From contig NZ_BMSA01000017.1 of NCBI RefSeq assembly GCF_014648915.1, positions 62,001-126,000 of the forward strand: DNA of 64,000 nt, given 5' to 3'. The translations under genes and the position numbers were made by a program. The first letter of the stretch is position 1, and each line of letters starts with the position of its first letter. Below, in pieces: positions 1 to 7,266 of the stretch. Source of the stretch: Streptomyces phaeofaciens. GTDB lineage: Bacteria; Actinomycetota; Actinomycetes; Streptomycetales; Streptomycetaceae. The notes beneath the pieces are model-generated. The model saw only the letters and a program-made list of their open reading frames with translations. It did not search any database and had not been told where the DNA came from.

Positions 1-605
1 ATGCTCATCAACGCGCGTAGGCCGTCGCTCAGCACCTCGACGGGGGCGGGACCGAGCAGCGACTGCTGGGCGATGAAGCCGAGCACGGTGGCGACCATCG
101 TGCGTGCCACATGGTCCGGGGGCACGTCGGACCGCATGATCCCGGCGTCCTGGTAGGCCCGGACGACGTCCCCCCAGGCCTCGCGGACGGCGCCGTAACC
201 CTCCTGGAGGACGGCGGAGAGCTCGGAGTTGCGCAGGGTCTCCGTCCACACCTGGACGACCAGGCGCGGGAAGGCCGGCCGGCCGTCGACGGTGAGGGAC
301 TCGCGGGCGGCGAGGGTGCGGCTGAGCACCGAGGCGACCAGGACGTCCGGCGGCGGGGGCGGGCCGAGCCGGACCGCCTCCTCGAACGCGGCGCGGACCT
401 CGCCGAGCACCTCGCCGACGATCGCGGCGATCAGCTCGTCCTTGCCGCTGAAGTAGCGGTACACCGCCCCGGCCGACAGGTCGACCTCCTTCAGCACGTC
501 CTGCATGGACGTGGCGTGGAAGCCGTTGCGCGCGAAGCAGACCGCGGCGCCGTCGAGGATCTGCCGGCGGCGGGCGTCGAGGTGCGCCTGGGATACACGA
601 GCCAT
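1..605 (-). CDS. TetR-family transcriptional regulator (C-terminus runs off the window)
   Basis: DNA-binding repressor of the TetR family. From the ATG at 605 the protein opens with a helix-turn-helix of about 50 residues, including the segments ARNGFHATSMQDV and LSAGAVYRYFSGKDEL that are typical of the family. A variable all-helical ligand-binding domain follows. About 201 codons are visible and the reading frame is still open at base 1, so only the extreme C-terminus is missing. It is divergent from the membrane protein at 738. The 132-base gap between them carries two near-identical 19-bp repeats that are the likely operators, so self-repression and control of the neighbour are inferred. 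The ligand is unknown. Confidence 0.9.
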   Translation of the reverse strand, partial: MARVSQAHLDARRRQILDGAAVCFARNGFHATSMQDVLKEVDLSAGAVYRYFSGKDELIAAIVGEVLGEVRAAFEEAVRLGPPPPPDVLVASVLSRTLAARESLTVDGRPAFPRLVVQVWTETLRNSELSAVLQEGYGAVREAWGDVVRAYQDAGIMRSDVPPDHVARTMVATVLGFIAQQSLLGPAPVEVLSDGLRALMS

Positions 606-737
606 GGTCACCAACCTAAAACGAACATTCCTTCTTGACAAGGCGCGGCCGCGGCGGGACGGTGGGAGCACGCGCAAAACGAACGATCCTTCTTTTTGGC
701 GTCCGTCCCGCAACTCCACGCACCCCAGGGGAAGACC
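606..737. promoter_or_regulatory. Divergent promoter region with two 19-bp direct repeats (candidate TetR operators)
   Basis: AAAACGAACATTCCTTCTT lies at 618-636 and AAAACGAACGATCCTTCTT at 676-694, so 17 of 19 bases match, 58 bp apart. Each contains the half-site AACGAAC. One copy sits just upstream of the TetR start and the other about 45 bp before the membrane-protein start. A TTGACA (635-640) follows the first copy. The role as TetR operators is inferred from position and repetition. Confidence 0.55.
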
Positions 738-1724
738 ATGCCCGCCACCCGGCGCCTGATCGCCGTCGTCCTGCTCGTCCCGACCCTCGCCGCCCTGGCC
801 CTGTGGGCCTTCGCCTGGCCGTCCGCCCGCACGGCGCCGCGCGACCTCCCGCTGGGCGTGGCCGGACCGGCCGCCGCCACCGCGCAGGTCGAGAAGCAGC
901 TGGCCACGCACGAGGGCGCGTTCGAGATCCATCACTACGCCGACGAGCCGGCCGCCCGCGAGGCCATCGAGGACCGGACCGTATACGGCGCCGTGGTGGT
1001 CACGGCCCAGGGCCCCGAGCTGCTGACCGCCTCGGCAGCGAGCCCGCTCGTCGCCCAGCTGCTCCAGCAGGCGGTGGGCGGGCAGGCGGCCGCCGACGGC
1101 ACCCCGGTGAAGACGGTGGACGTCGTGGCGGCCCCGGCGGCCGACCCGCGCGGCGCGGTGCTGAACGCGAGCGTGCTCCCGCTGGCACTGGCGGGCATCG
1201 TGGCGGGCGCGGCGGTGACCCTGCTCGGGCTGCGCGGCGTCCGCGCCGTCGCCGCCCTGACCGGCGCCGCCGGCCTGGTCGGACTGATCGCGGCGGCACT
1301 GGCCCACAGCTGGCTCGGGGCGCTCACCGGCGACTGGTGGGCGGAGGCGGCGGTGTTCGGGCTGTCGACGCTGGCGGTGAGCGCGGCGGTGGCCGGCTGC
1401 GCGGCACTCCTCGGCCAGGCCGGCATCGGCCTGGTGTCGTTCGTGGTGATGTTCCTCGGCAACCCCTTCTCCGGGGCGGCCTCGGCGCCGCGGATGCTGC
1501 CCGAGCCGGTCGGCGCGATCGGCCAGTGGCTGCCGCCGGGCGCGGGGACCAGCCTGCTGCGCTCGGTGTCCTACTTCGACGGCGCGGCGGCGACCGGTCC
1601 GGCCCTCACGCTGGTCTGGTGGGCCGCGCTGGGCCTCAGCGCGATCCTGCTGGGGGCCCGGCTCAAGGCCCGGGACACCCGGACCGGGCCCACCGAGAAG
1701 CGCGAGCCCGCGCTCGTCGCCTGA
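738..1724 (+). CDS. Membrane protein of ABC-2 permease / YhgE-like type
   Basis: A 328-residue integral membrane protein. It has one N-terminal membrane segment (residues about 7-25), an extracytoplasmic domain of roughly 130 residues, then five hydrophobic segments from about 150 to the end. This is the layout of short YhgE/Pip or ABC-2-type permeases. The ATG at 738 was chosen because GGGGAAG lies just upstream; an in-frame ATG at 696 would add 14 residues without a clear ribosome site. No ATP-binding partner is adjacent. The divergent TetR gene suggests an efflux or envelope function induced by a small molecule, which is inference. A strong hairpin follows the stop. Confidence 0.7.
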   Translation: MPATRRLIAVVLLVPTLAALALWAFAWPSARTAPRDLPLGVAGPAAATAQVEKQLATHEGAFEIHHYADEPAAREAIEDRTVYGAVVVTAQGPELLTASAASPLVAQLLQQAVGGQAAADGTPVKTVDVVAAPAADPRGAVLNASVLPLALAGIVAGAAVTLLGLRGVRAVAALTGAAGLVGLIAAALAHSWLGALTGDWWAEAAVFGLSTLAVSAAVAGCAALLGQAGIGLVSFVVMFLGNPFSGAASAPRMLPEPVGAIGQWLPPGAGTSLLRSVSYFDGAAATGPALTLVWWAALGLSAILLGARLKARDTRTGPTEKREPALVA

Positions 1725-1738
1725 CCGTCCGGCAGCCG

Positions 1739-1772
1739 CGAAGGCCGCGCACCACGGGGTGCGCGGCCTTCG
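1739..1772. terminator. Bidirectional hairpin terminator
   Basis: Perfect 15-bp stem (core AAGGCCGCGCACC pairing with GGTGCGCGGCCTT) with a 4-base ACGG loop, between the convergent membrane-protein and antitoxin genes. There is no U-tract, as is usual in Streptomyces. Confidence 0.8.
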
Positions 1773-1779
1773 TCGTGCG

Positions 1780-2058
1780 CTACGTGGCGTTCGGCCCCCG
1801 GTGCTCCGCCGCGATCCCGAACCGCTGCCGCTCGCGGGGCGCGGCGGCGACCTCACGGACCCCGGAGACGGCGCTGATCACCGGCTCCTCCACCGGCTGG
1901 TCCAGCGCGTCCAGCCGCTCCAGGTCGGCGGCGGAGACGAGGGCGACGAGGGGCTTGCCGTGCCGGGTCACGACGACGCGCTCACCGCCGTACACCACAC
2001 GGTTGATCAGCTCGGCGAGTTCAGCCCTGGCTTGCGTCACCGGAATCTCGTAGGCCAT
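1780..2058 (-). CDS. Phd/YefM-family antitoxin without an adjacent toxin
   Basis: A 92-residue protein whose first 55 residues match the Phd/YefM fold: a start resembling MAYEIPVTQARAELAELINR, then the signature VVVTRHGKPLVALVS. Members bind DNA through this N-terminal part and neutralise a RelE/YoeB- or Doc-type toxin with the C-terminal tail. Here the tail (residues 56-92) is present, but no YoeB or RelE gene lies on either side. It is convergent with the membrane protein and divergent from the ClpP homologue at 2132. A TGTACA box sits 28 bp before its start. It may be a solitary regulator or the remnant of a lost pair. Confidence 0.85.
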   Translation of the reverse strand: MAYEIPVTQARAELAELINRVVYGGERVVVTRHGKPLVALVSAADLERLDALDQPVEEPVISAVSGVREVAAAPRERQRFGIAAEHRGPNAT

Positions 2059-2131
2059 GACCCCATTCTAACGTCACGTACATCCTGTACATTTTTTACA
2101 GATGCGCCCGACGTACAAGGAGGGGTTCCCG
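2059..2131. promoter_or_regulatory. YefM-type operator candidate and ClpP-homologue promoter region
   Basis: GTACA-TCC-TGTAC forms a dyad at 2078-2090, and TGTACA at 2086-2091 is the known core of YefM operators in other bacteria. An AT-rich run (ATTTTTTACA) follows at 2091-2100. AAGGAGGGG at 2118-2126 is the ribosome site of the ClpP homologue. Control of the antitoxin and possibly also the ClpP homologue from this site is inferred. Confidence 0.5.
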
Positions 2132-2767
2132 ATGAGCCGACTGTCCGCCCGCCACGTCCTGCCCGAATTCACCGAGCGCACGAGTTCCGGCCACCGGACG
2201 ACGGATCCGTACGCGAAGCTCCTTCAGGAGCGGATCGTCCTCCTGGGGACGCCGATCGACGACACCGCGGCGAACGACGTGACGGCCCAGTTCATGTACC
2301 TGGAGCACAAGGACCCGGACCGGGACATCGCGCTGTACATCAACTCCCCCGGCGGCTCCTTCAGCGCGATGACCGCGCTCTACGACACGGTCCGCCACAT
2401 CACCTGCGACGTGGAGACGGTCTGCCTGGGCCGGGCCGGCTCGTGCGCGGCGGTGCTGCTGGCCGCGGGCACGCCCGGCAAGCGGTTCGCGCTGCCGGGC
2501 GCGCGGACGGTGATCCGCCGGCCGTCGCTGCCCGAGCCGGCCGAGGGGCAGGTGAGCGACCTCGTCCTGCGGGCCGAGGAGCTGGCCCGCACCCGCGCCC
2601 TGCTGGAGGAGATGCTCGTACGGCACACCGGGCGCACCCCGGAGCAGGTGCACGCGGACATCGAGCGGGAACGGATCCTGACCGCGCCCGAGGCGGTGGA
2701 GTACGGCCTGGTGGACGCGGTGGTGCCGAGCCGCCGGGGCCGGGCCGGCGCGCCGGGCGCGAGGTGA
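2132..2767 (+). CDS. ClpP-family protein with altered catalytic triad
   Basis: A 211-residue ClpP-fold protein (caseinolytic protease subunit; family members form heptameric rings with Clp ATPases). It keeps the oxyanion region INSPGGS (residues 70-76) and the nucleophile S104 in GRAGSCAAVLLAAG. At the catalytic histidine position (IHQP in canonical ClpP) it has IRRP, so R129. At the catalytic aspartate it has E180. By ordinary rules it should be a poor or inactive peptidase, possibly a structural subunit of mixed rings. Streptomyces carry several clpP paralogues and this may be the lone divergent one, but I do not assign a number. The ATG at 2132 has a strong AAGGAGGGG; the ATG at 2102 lies upstream of it. 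The small gene at 2775 follows after 7 bases. Confidence 0.85.
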   Translation: MSRLSARHVLPEFTERTSSGHRTTDPYAKLLQERIVLLGTPIDDTAANDVTAQFMYLEHKDPDRDIALYINSPGGSFSAMTALYDTVRHITCDVETVCLGRAGSCAAVLLAAGTPGKRFALPGARTVIRRPSLPEPAEGQVSDLVLRAEELARTRALLEEMLVRHTGRTPEQVHADIERERILTAPEAVEYGLVDAVVPSRRGRAGAPGAR

Positions 2768-2774
2768 GGCGTCG

Positions 2775-3080
2775 ATGGTTCCCGAGCTGCCGCCGCTGCC
2801 CGCGCTGACCCGGGCCGAGGCCGAGCTGATCGACCGTTACCTCGACGTGGTCGACCTGCTCGGCCGGATCAACCCCGCGCATCACGGGGACACCTACCGC
2901 GGGCTGCGTGCCGCCCAGGCGCTGGTGGCCAGGGCGACCGAGCTGCGGGACGCGCTGACGCTGATGCACCAGCGGGGCGAGAGCGAGCTGCACGCGCCGA
3001 CGCTCGCGCGGGCGCTGCGCGTCCTGGACGGGGAGCGCCGGACGGCGCGTGTCACGCTGCCGCCGCGCTCGGACAGTTGA
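2775..3080 (+). CDS. Conserved hypothetical small helical protein
   Basis: A 101-residue, predominantly helical protein starting 7 bases after the ClpP homologue and so probably in the same operon. It has no signal peptide or membrane segment. Features visible are the segment DRYLDVVDLLGRINPAHHGD (residues about 20-39) and a helix rich in Arg and Glu towards the C-terminus. I do not recognise the family. The context suggests a co-factor or adaptor for the ClpP-like protein, which is inference only. Confidence 0.7.
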   Translation: MVPELPPLPALTRAEAELIDRYLDVVDLLGRINPAHHGDTYRGLRAAQALVARATELRDALTLMHQRGESELHAPTLARALRVLDGERRTARVTLPPRSDS

Positions 3081-3454
3081 CGGGCGGACGGTCCGGAGCG
3101 GGCCGTCCGCGCCCCGCACGAGACGTCAGGACCGGGGCTGAAACGCACCAGACGGGTTACCCCCGTTCGGCGTAGGAACCCGTCCGGCCGGGAGCCCTCC
3201 GGAGTTGCGCAACACCCCCCGCCCTGGGGCGGAATGAAGGGTTCCAGCGCAGGTCGGGGGCCCTTTGGCGCCCTTGACACCTGATCCCCCATCAGGGTGT
3301 CCACCCGAACGGGTGAGTGGTGAGTAACCCCACAAATCCCCGGTTTCATTGGGATTTTCGGTCAACGGTGAGTCAAGATCCCTGTCTGACGACAAGCCCC
3401 CGCCACAAGCGGCGGGGCGGTCCGGGCGGACGCCGAGTCCTGCCGCCGCCCGGA
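3081..3454. promoter_or_regulatory. Long upstream region of the NlpC/P60 gene (promoter and early leader)
   Basis: No gene is supported here. A TTGACA at 3274-3279 is the best -35 candidate, followed by a small CTGAT/ATCAG dyad (3281-3295). A hairpin CCCCGCC-acaagc-GGCGGGG lies at 3398-3417, upstream of the riboswitch core. The distance to the start codon (3636) implies a long 5' leader. Confidence 0.4.
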
Positions 3455-3632
3455 TGACCGGTCGACAGAAGTGCATCGGCAGGAGTGGAGGACCCAAGCA
3501 CGACGGGTCGCCGGAACGGTCACGCCATGACCGGGCCGAGCAGCCCTTGGGGTGAAGCCGCGTCAGCGGCCGGGCAACTTTGTCAGCCCGAATCCGACAG
3601 GTCATCCTTCACAGGCGGCTGACGAAGGGTTG
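3455..3632 (+). ncRNA. c-di-AMP riboswitch (ydaO/yuaA class)
   Basis: The stretch before the NlpC/P60 start carries the conserved blocks of the ydaO/yuaA riboswitch as known from Streptomyces cell-wall-hydrolase leaders: GTGGAGGACCCAA (3485-3497), CCCTTGGGGTGAA (3544-3556), CCGGGCAACTTT (3570-3581), CAGCCCGAATCCGACAG (3584-3600) and GGCGGCTGACGAAGGG (3614-3629). In this class c-di-AMP binding turns expression off, which ties cell-wall lysis to the second messenger. The ribosome-binding GAAGGG is part of the 3' end of the element. The exact 5' boundary is approximate. Confidence 0.9.
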
Positions 3633-3635
3633 CGC

Positions 3636-4109
3636 ATGACTGCGCTGAATCGTGTCCCGTCGCTCATGGCTCGGGCCGGTACGGCCTCGGCTTTCGCCAT
3701 CGCCGCCGTCGGCGGGTCGATCGTGGTGCCGGGTGTCGCATCCGACGCCGCGGCCGCCACGCCCGCGACCAAGGCGCTCCAGATCGCGGCGTCGAAGAAG
3801 GGTGCCCCGTACAAGTACGGCGCCACCGGCCCGAGGAGGTTCGACTGCTCCGGGCTGACGCAGTACTCGTACAAGAAGGCGGGCAAGACGCTGCCGCGTA
3901 CGGCGGCCCAGCAGTACAACAAGACCCGCCACATCTCGGCGTCCGGCCGCAAGGCCGGGGACCTCGTGTTCTTCCATTCGGGGTCGAGCGTCTACCACGT
4001 GGGCATCTACGCGGGTAAGGGCAAGATCTGGCACTCCCCGAAGACCGGGGACGTGGTGAAGCTCCAGAAGATCTGGACCAAGAGCGTCTGGTACGGGCGG
4101 GTTCGCTGA
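3636..4109 (+). CDS. Secreted NlpC/P60-family peptidoglycan hydrolase
   Basis: A 157-residue secreted cysteine peptidase that cleaves peptide stems of peptidoglycan (gamma-D-Glu to diamino acid bond in the family). An N-terminal signal peptide with a hydrophobic core at about 15-35 ends at an Ala-rich cleavage region near 38-42. The NlpC/P60 domain fills the rest: C71 in RFDCSGL, H121 in YHVGIYAG and H133 in IWHSP form the catalytic triad. There is no extra LysM or SH3 domain, so it is a minimal enzyme. The ATG at 3636 lies directly after the riboswitch. Expression should respond to c-di-AMP. A strong terminator hairpin begins 3 bases after the stop. Confidence 0.93.
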   Translation: MTALNRVPSLMARAGTASAFAIAAVGGSIVVPGVASDAAAATPATKALQIAASKKGAPYKYGATGPRRFDCSGLTQYSYKKAGKTLPRTAAQQYNKTRHISASGRKAGDLVFFHSGSSVYHVGIYAGKGKIWHSPKTGDVVKLQKIWTKSVWYGRVR

Positions 4110-4112
4110 GTC

Positions 4113-4160
4113 TCCCGGGGCGGTGACGGCATCCCTGACACGCCGTTCACCGCCCCGGGA
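4113..4160. terminator. Bidirectional terminator hairpin
   Basis: Perfect 14-bp arms TCCCGGGGCGGTGA (4113-4126) and TCACCGCCCCGGGA (4147-4160) around a 20-base loop, between the convergent hydrolase and ATPase genes. The right arm includes the stop codon of the ATPase gene. Confidence 0.8.
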
Positions 4161-4626
4161 TCTCGCCCTCCCGCGGGGCGGCCATCGCGCCCGCCACCGG
4201 CTCCGCCGGGATGCTCCACGGAAGCTGGACGATGACCGTCTTGCCGCCCTCGCGCGTGGGGCGCACCCCGAGCTTTCCGCCGCACTCGGCGGTCAGCCAG
4301 CGAATGATCACCATGCCTCGGCCGTTGTCCTGCTGGACGGCGGCCGGCAGTCGTTTGGGGAAGCGCGGATGGCTGTCGGTGACGCCGATGCGCAACTGTT
4401 CGTCATGGTCGAGGGCCAGGTCCACCGTGAAGGTGGGTGACTGGCCGAAGGTGTGCTGTACGGCGTTGGTGGCGAGTTCGGAGACGATCAGCACGATGGT
4501 GTCGGCCGCCTCCGAGTCCTGGGGCAGACCCCATTCCCCGAGCGTGTCGGCCACGAAGCCGCGGGCCGTGGAGACCGAGGCGGGATCGCTCGGCAGAGTG
4601 ACGGATGCTTCCAGGTGGTCTGCCAT
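4147..4626 (-). CDS. RsbW/SpoIIE-type ATP-binding regulator (anti-sigma-factor-like)
   Basis: A 159-residue GHKL-fold protein. The N-box E50/N54 in SELATNAVQHT and a glycine-rich DNGRGM segment mark the ATP site of the HATPase_c_2 family. In Streptomyces such proteins sit beside WhiJ-like and DUF397 genes in abaA/whiJ-type loci, exactly as here, where it is divergent from the DUF5753 regulator. The ATG at 4626 is preceded by GGGAAAGGGA. A longer upstream frame exists but would overlap the divergent gene and has no family support. The target of its switching activity is unknown. Confidence 0.88.
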   Translation of the reverse strand: MADHLEASVTLPSDPASVSTARGFVADTLGEWGLPQDSEAADTIVLIVSELATNAVQHTFGQSPTFTVDLALDHDEQLRIGVTDSHPRFPKRLPAAVQQDNGRGMVIIRWLTAECGGKLGVRPTREGGKTVIVQLPWSIPAEPVAGAMAAPREGEIPGR

Positions 4627-4754
4627 GGCGACGTCGTCCCTTTCCCACGGGACCGGGGTCCGACACGGTGCGGATGGTTCGAGTACGGTCCCGGACTGGT
4701 GCTTCGCCGCCAGACTGCCATCACGGGACCCGTCACGGGGGGCGATCCACCAAG

Positions 4755-4764
4755 ATATGCATAT
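4755..4764. promoter_or_regulatory. AT-rich palindrome ATATGCATAT in the divergent promoter region
   Basis: A perfect 10-bp palindrome within AGATATGCATATATCT (4753-4768 region), strikingly AT-rich against the local background. It lies about 130 bp before the ATPase start and 75 bp before the WhiJ-like start. It is a candidate operator for the divergent regulator pair (inference). Confidence 0.4.
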
Positions 4765-4839
4765 ATCTGTCGCCCGATGCGGTGAACTCTGCCAGGGCGG
4801 ACTGTATCGGGACGTCCCGTGAGGAGTAAGGAGGAGCCC

Positions 4840-5700
4840 ATGCAGCACGGTCCCGCGGTACGCCGCCGGAAACTGGGCGCCGAACTGCGCACCCTGCGCA
4901 CTCGGGCCGCTCTCACGAGCGGTGAGGCGGCCCGGCTCGTAGGCTGGCACCAGTCGAAGGTGAGCCGCATCGAGACGGGCACCAGCGGTGCCAAACCGGC
5001 CGATGTCCGGTTACTGCTCGACGCCTACGGAGTGGCCGATCCGCAACTGCGCGAGCTGATGCTGGCGCTGGCGGGCTCCGACGGTGACGGGGAGCGCGAC
5101 CACTGGTGGCACGCCTACCGCGGGATCCTGCCCCCCGCGTACCGGGACTTCATCAGCCTGGAGTCCCAGGCCACCGCGATGCGCACGCTGGAGACGACGG
5201 TCGTCCCGGGACTGCTCCAGACGCCCGCGTACGCGCGCGCCGTGACCGGGGCCGCGGTCGAGGGGGTCGACGAGGGGCAGCTCGACCGTCTGGTGGAGGT
5301 GCGGCTGGCCCGCCAGGACGTGCTGCGCGGCACCCCGCCGCTGGAGCTGAGCGCGGTGCTGGACGAGGCGGTCCTGCGGCGGGAGGTGGGCGGTCCCGAG
5401 GTGATGGCGGACCAGCTCCGCCGGCTGGCGGAGGCGGCGCGACTGCCCCAAGTCCGGCTCCAGGTACTGCCGTTCGCCGCGGGCGCGCACATCGGAGTAA
5501 CCGGCCCTTTCGTTATCTTGTCATTTTCGAGCACTTCTGATCTGGATGTGGTTGTACTCGACCACTTGACGAGTAGCCTCTATCTCGAACGGAAAGAAGA
5601 CCTCCAGGCTTACACGGAGGCCTTCAACGCCCTCAGGGCGCAGGCCCTTTCGCCCGAGGACACACTCCATCACCTCGCCGCGCTGGCCGACGGCGCGTAA
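4840..5700 (+). CDS. WhiJ-like XRE/DUF5753 transcriptional regulator with a TTA codon
   Basis: A 286-residue regulator. An XRE helix-turn-helix spans residues about 10-70 (LTSGEAARLVGWHQSKVSRIE), followed by the DUF5753 domain with the family segments VVPGLLQTPAYARAV and LQVLPFAAGAH. Leucine 58 is encoded by TTA (5011-5013), so translation should depend on the rare bldA tRNA and be linked to development. AAGGAGGAG precedes the ATG at 4840. The 3' third (about 5505-5600) is noticeably more AT-rich than its surroundings. The DUF397 gene follows after 9 bases. The usual picture is that the small protein modulates the DNA-binding partner. Confidence 0.92.
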   Translation: MQHGPAVRRRKLGAELRTLRTRAALTSGEAARLVGWHQSKVSRIETGTSGAKPADVRLLLDAYGVADPQLRELMLALAGSDGDGERDHWWHAYRGILPPAYRDFISLESQATAMRTLETTVVPGLLQTPAYARAVTGAAVEGVDEGQLDRLVEVRLARQDVLRGTPPLELSAVLDEAVLRREVGGPEVMADQLRRLAEAARLPQVRLQVLPFAAGAHIGVTGPFVILSFSSTSDLDVVVLDHLTSSLYLERKEDLQAYTEAFNALRAQALSPEDTLHHLAALADGA

Positions 5701-5709
5701 GGAGGCACC

Positions 5710-5943
5710 ATGACGGCACTGCCTCGGAACGTCCCCTCCAGCACCGATCCCCACCATCTCCCCGGCGTGCGCTGGCTGCGCAGCAGCTACAGCACGGGAG
5801 CGAACAACTGCGTCGAGACCACCCGTCCGGCCGCGGGACCATGGGCCGGACTGCTCGCCGTACGCGACTCCAAGGACCCGGCCGGACCCGCCCTGCTCTT
5901 CTCCCCCGAGAGCTGGTCGGGATTCACGGCCGCGTTCCACTGA
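5710..5943 (+). CDS. DUF397 small protein
   Basis: A 77-residue DUF397 protein with the family's conserved blocks: WLRSSYSTGANNCVE in the middle, VRDSKDPAGPALLF and a final WSGFTAAF. DUF397 proteins are encoded next to WhiJ-like regulators across Streptomyces and are thought to act as partners or inhibitors of them. The start has GGAGG just upstream, 9 bases after the regulator stop, which indicates an operon. It is convergent with bioF, with only 47 bases between the stops. Confidence 0.9.
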   Translation: MTALPRNVPSSTDPHHLPGVRWLRSSYSTGANNCVETTRPAAGPWAGLLAVRDSKDPAGPALLFSPESWSGFTAAFH

Positions 5944-5990
5944 GCACGCTCTGATCCGTCAGCGGCGACCCACGGCCGTGTCACGCCGAC

Positions 5991-7118
5991 TCATGGTCGT
6001 GTCTCGTCGATCACCCGTACAGCGCGTTCCAGCTCGGCCCCGGAGAGGTCCGCACGAGCGGTCAGCCTGAGGCGTGAGACGCCGTCGGGCACGGACGGCG
6101 GACGGAAGCAGCCCACGGCCAGTCCGGCCGCCCGGCAGTCCGCCGCCCACCGCACGGCCTTCTCCGGGGACGGGGCGCGCACGGAGACCACCGCGGCGTC
6201 CGGCCGTACGGCCTCCAGGCCCGCCGCCGTCAGCCGGGTGTACAGCTCGTCCGCCACCGCACGCGCGCGTGCCGCCCGCTGCGGCTCACGGCGCAGCAGC
6301 CGCAGGGCCGCGAGGGCCGCGCCCGCCGCCGCCGGGGCGAGGCCGGTGTCGAAGATGAACGTCCGGGCCGCGTTGACCAGGTGGTCGACGACCCGCGCGG
6401 GGCCGAGCACGGCACCGCCCTGGCTGCCCAGCGACTTGGACAGCGTGACCGTCACGACCACGTCGTCCGCGCCCGCGAGCCCCGCCGCGGCCGGGGCGCC
6501 CCGGCCGCCGGCGCCGAGCACGCCGAGGCCGTGCGCGTCGTCGACGACCAGCCCGGCCCCGTGCTCCCGGCAGGCGGCCGCGAGGGCGGCCAGCGGGGCG
6601 GCGTCGCCGTCCACCGAGAAGACCGTGTCGGAGACGGCCACGGCGGGGCCGTCGTGCGTGCCGAGCGCCTTGCGCACCGCGTCCGGGTCGGCGTGCGCGA
6701 CGACCTGGGTGGTACCCCGGGCCAGCCGGCAGCCGTCGATGAGCGAGGCGTGGTTGCCCGCGTCGGAGACGATCAGGGAGCCGTGCGGGGCCAGCGCGGT
6801 GACCGCGGCGAGGTTGGCCGCGTACCCGGAGGAGAAGACCAGCGCGGCCTCGAAGCCGCAGAAGTCCGCCAGCTCCCGCTCCAGCTCGCCGTGCAGCTCG
6901 GTGGTGCCGGTGACCAGCCGCGAGCCGGTCGCGCCGCCGCCCCAGGTCCGGGCGGCCGCCGCGGCCCCCTCGGTGACCTCCGGATGGCGGGCCAGGCCGA
7001 GGTAGTCGTTGCTCGCGAGATCGAGCAGCGGCGACTCGGCCGGCCGGGGCCGCAGGGTCCGTACGAGACCTGCCCGGCGGCGCAGCTCCGCCTGCTCGTC
7101 GATCCAGCCGAACGCCAT
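5991..7118 (-). CDS. bioF: 8-amino-7-oxononanoate synthase
   Basis: A 375-residue PLP-dependent enzyme of the alpha-oxoamine synthase family. It condenses pimeloyl thioester with L-alanine to give 8-amino-7-oxononanoate, the first ring-building step of biotin synthesis, in the cytosol. It shows the PLP-lysine loop VTLSKSLGSQGG, the SNDYLGLARHP substrate segment near the N-terminus, and VDDAHGLGVLG with the PLP-stacking His/Asp pair. The length fits the family. It is divergent from bioB, and the 148-bp intergenic region contains two dyads that could serve both promoters. No bioC or bioH lies nearby, so pimeloyl supply must be encoded elsewhere. Confidence 0.95.
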   Translation of the reverse strand: MAFGWIDEQAELRRRAGLVRTLRPRPAESPLLDLASNDYLGLARHPEVTEGAAAAARTWGGGATGSRLVTGTTELHGELERELADFCGFEAALVFSSGYAANLAAVTALAPHGSLIVSDAGNHASLIDGCRLARGTTQVVAHADPDAVRKALGTHDGPAVAVSDTVFSVDGDAAPLAALAAACREHGAGLVVDDAHGLGVLGAGGRGAPAAAGLAGADDVVVTVTLSKSLGSQGGAVLGPARVVDHLVNAARTFIFDTGLAPAAAGAALAALRLLRREPQRAARARAVADELYTRLTAAGLEAVRPDAAVVSVRAPSPEKAVRWAADCRAAGLAVGCFRPPSVPDGVSRLRLTARADLSGAELERAVRVIDETRP

Positions 7119-7266
7119 GGCTCCTCCGGGGCTTTTGTAGGTAGCGGACAGACCCTAGCGTCAGCTACCGCTACCCACGGTGTGGCAATACCCACACGTC
7201 GAACCGGGTGTGTTGTGTGATCCCTACCTTGGCCCGAGGCGGGTCGGTAGGACAGGATCGGCTCTC
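7119..7266. promoter_or_regulatory. bioF-bioB divergent control region with two inverted repeats
   Basis: GGTAGCGG (7140-7147) pairs with CCGCTACC (7168-7175), and GTGTGG (7180-7185) pairs with CCACAC (7192-7197). Both lie between the divergent biotin genes and are candidate operators for a biotin repressor such as BioQ or BirA; the regulator is not in the window. A weak AGGACAGGA precedes the bioB ATG. Confidence 0.5.
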
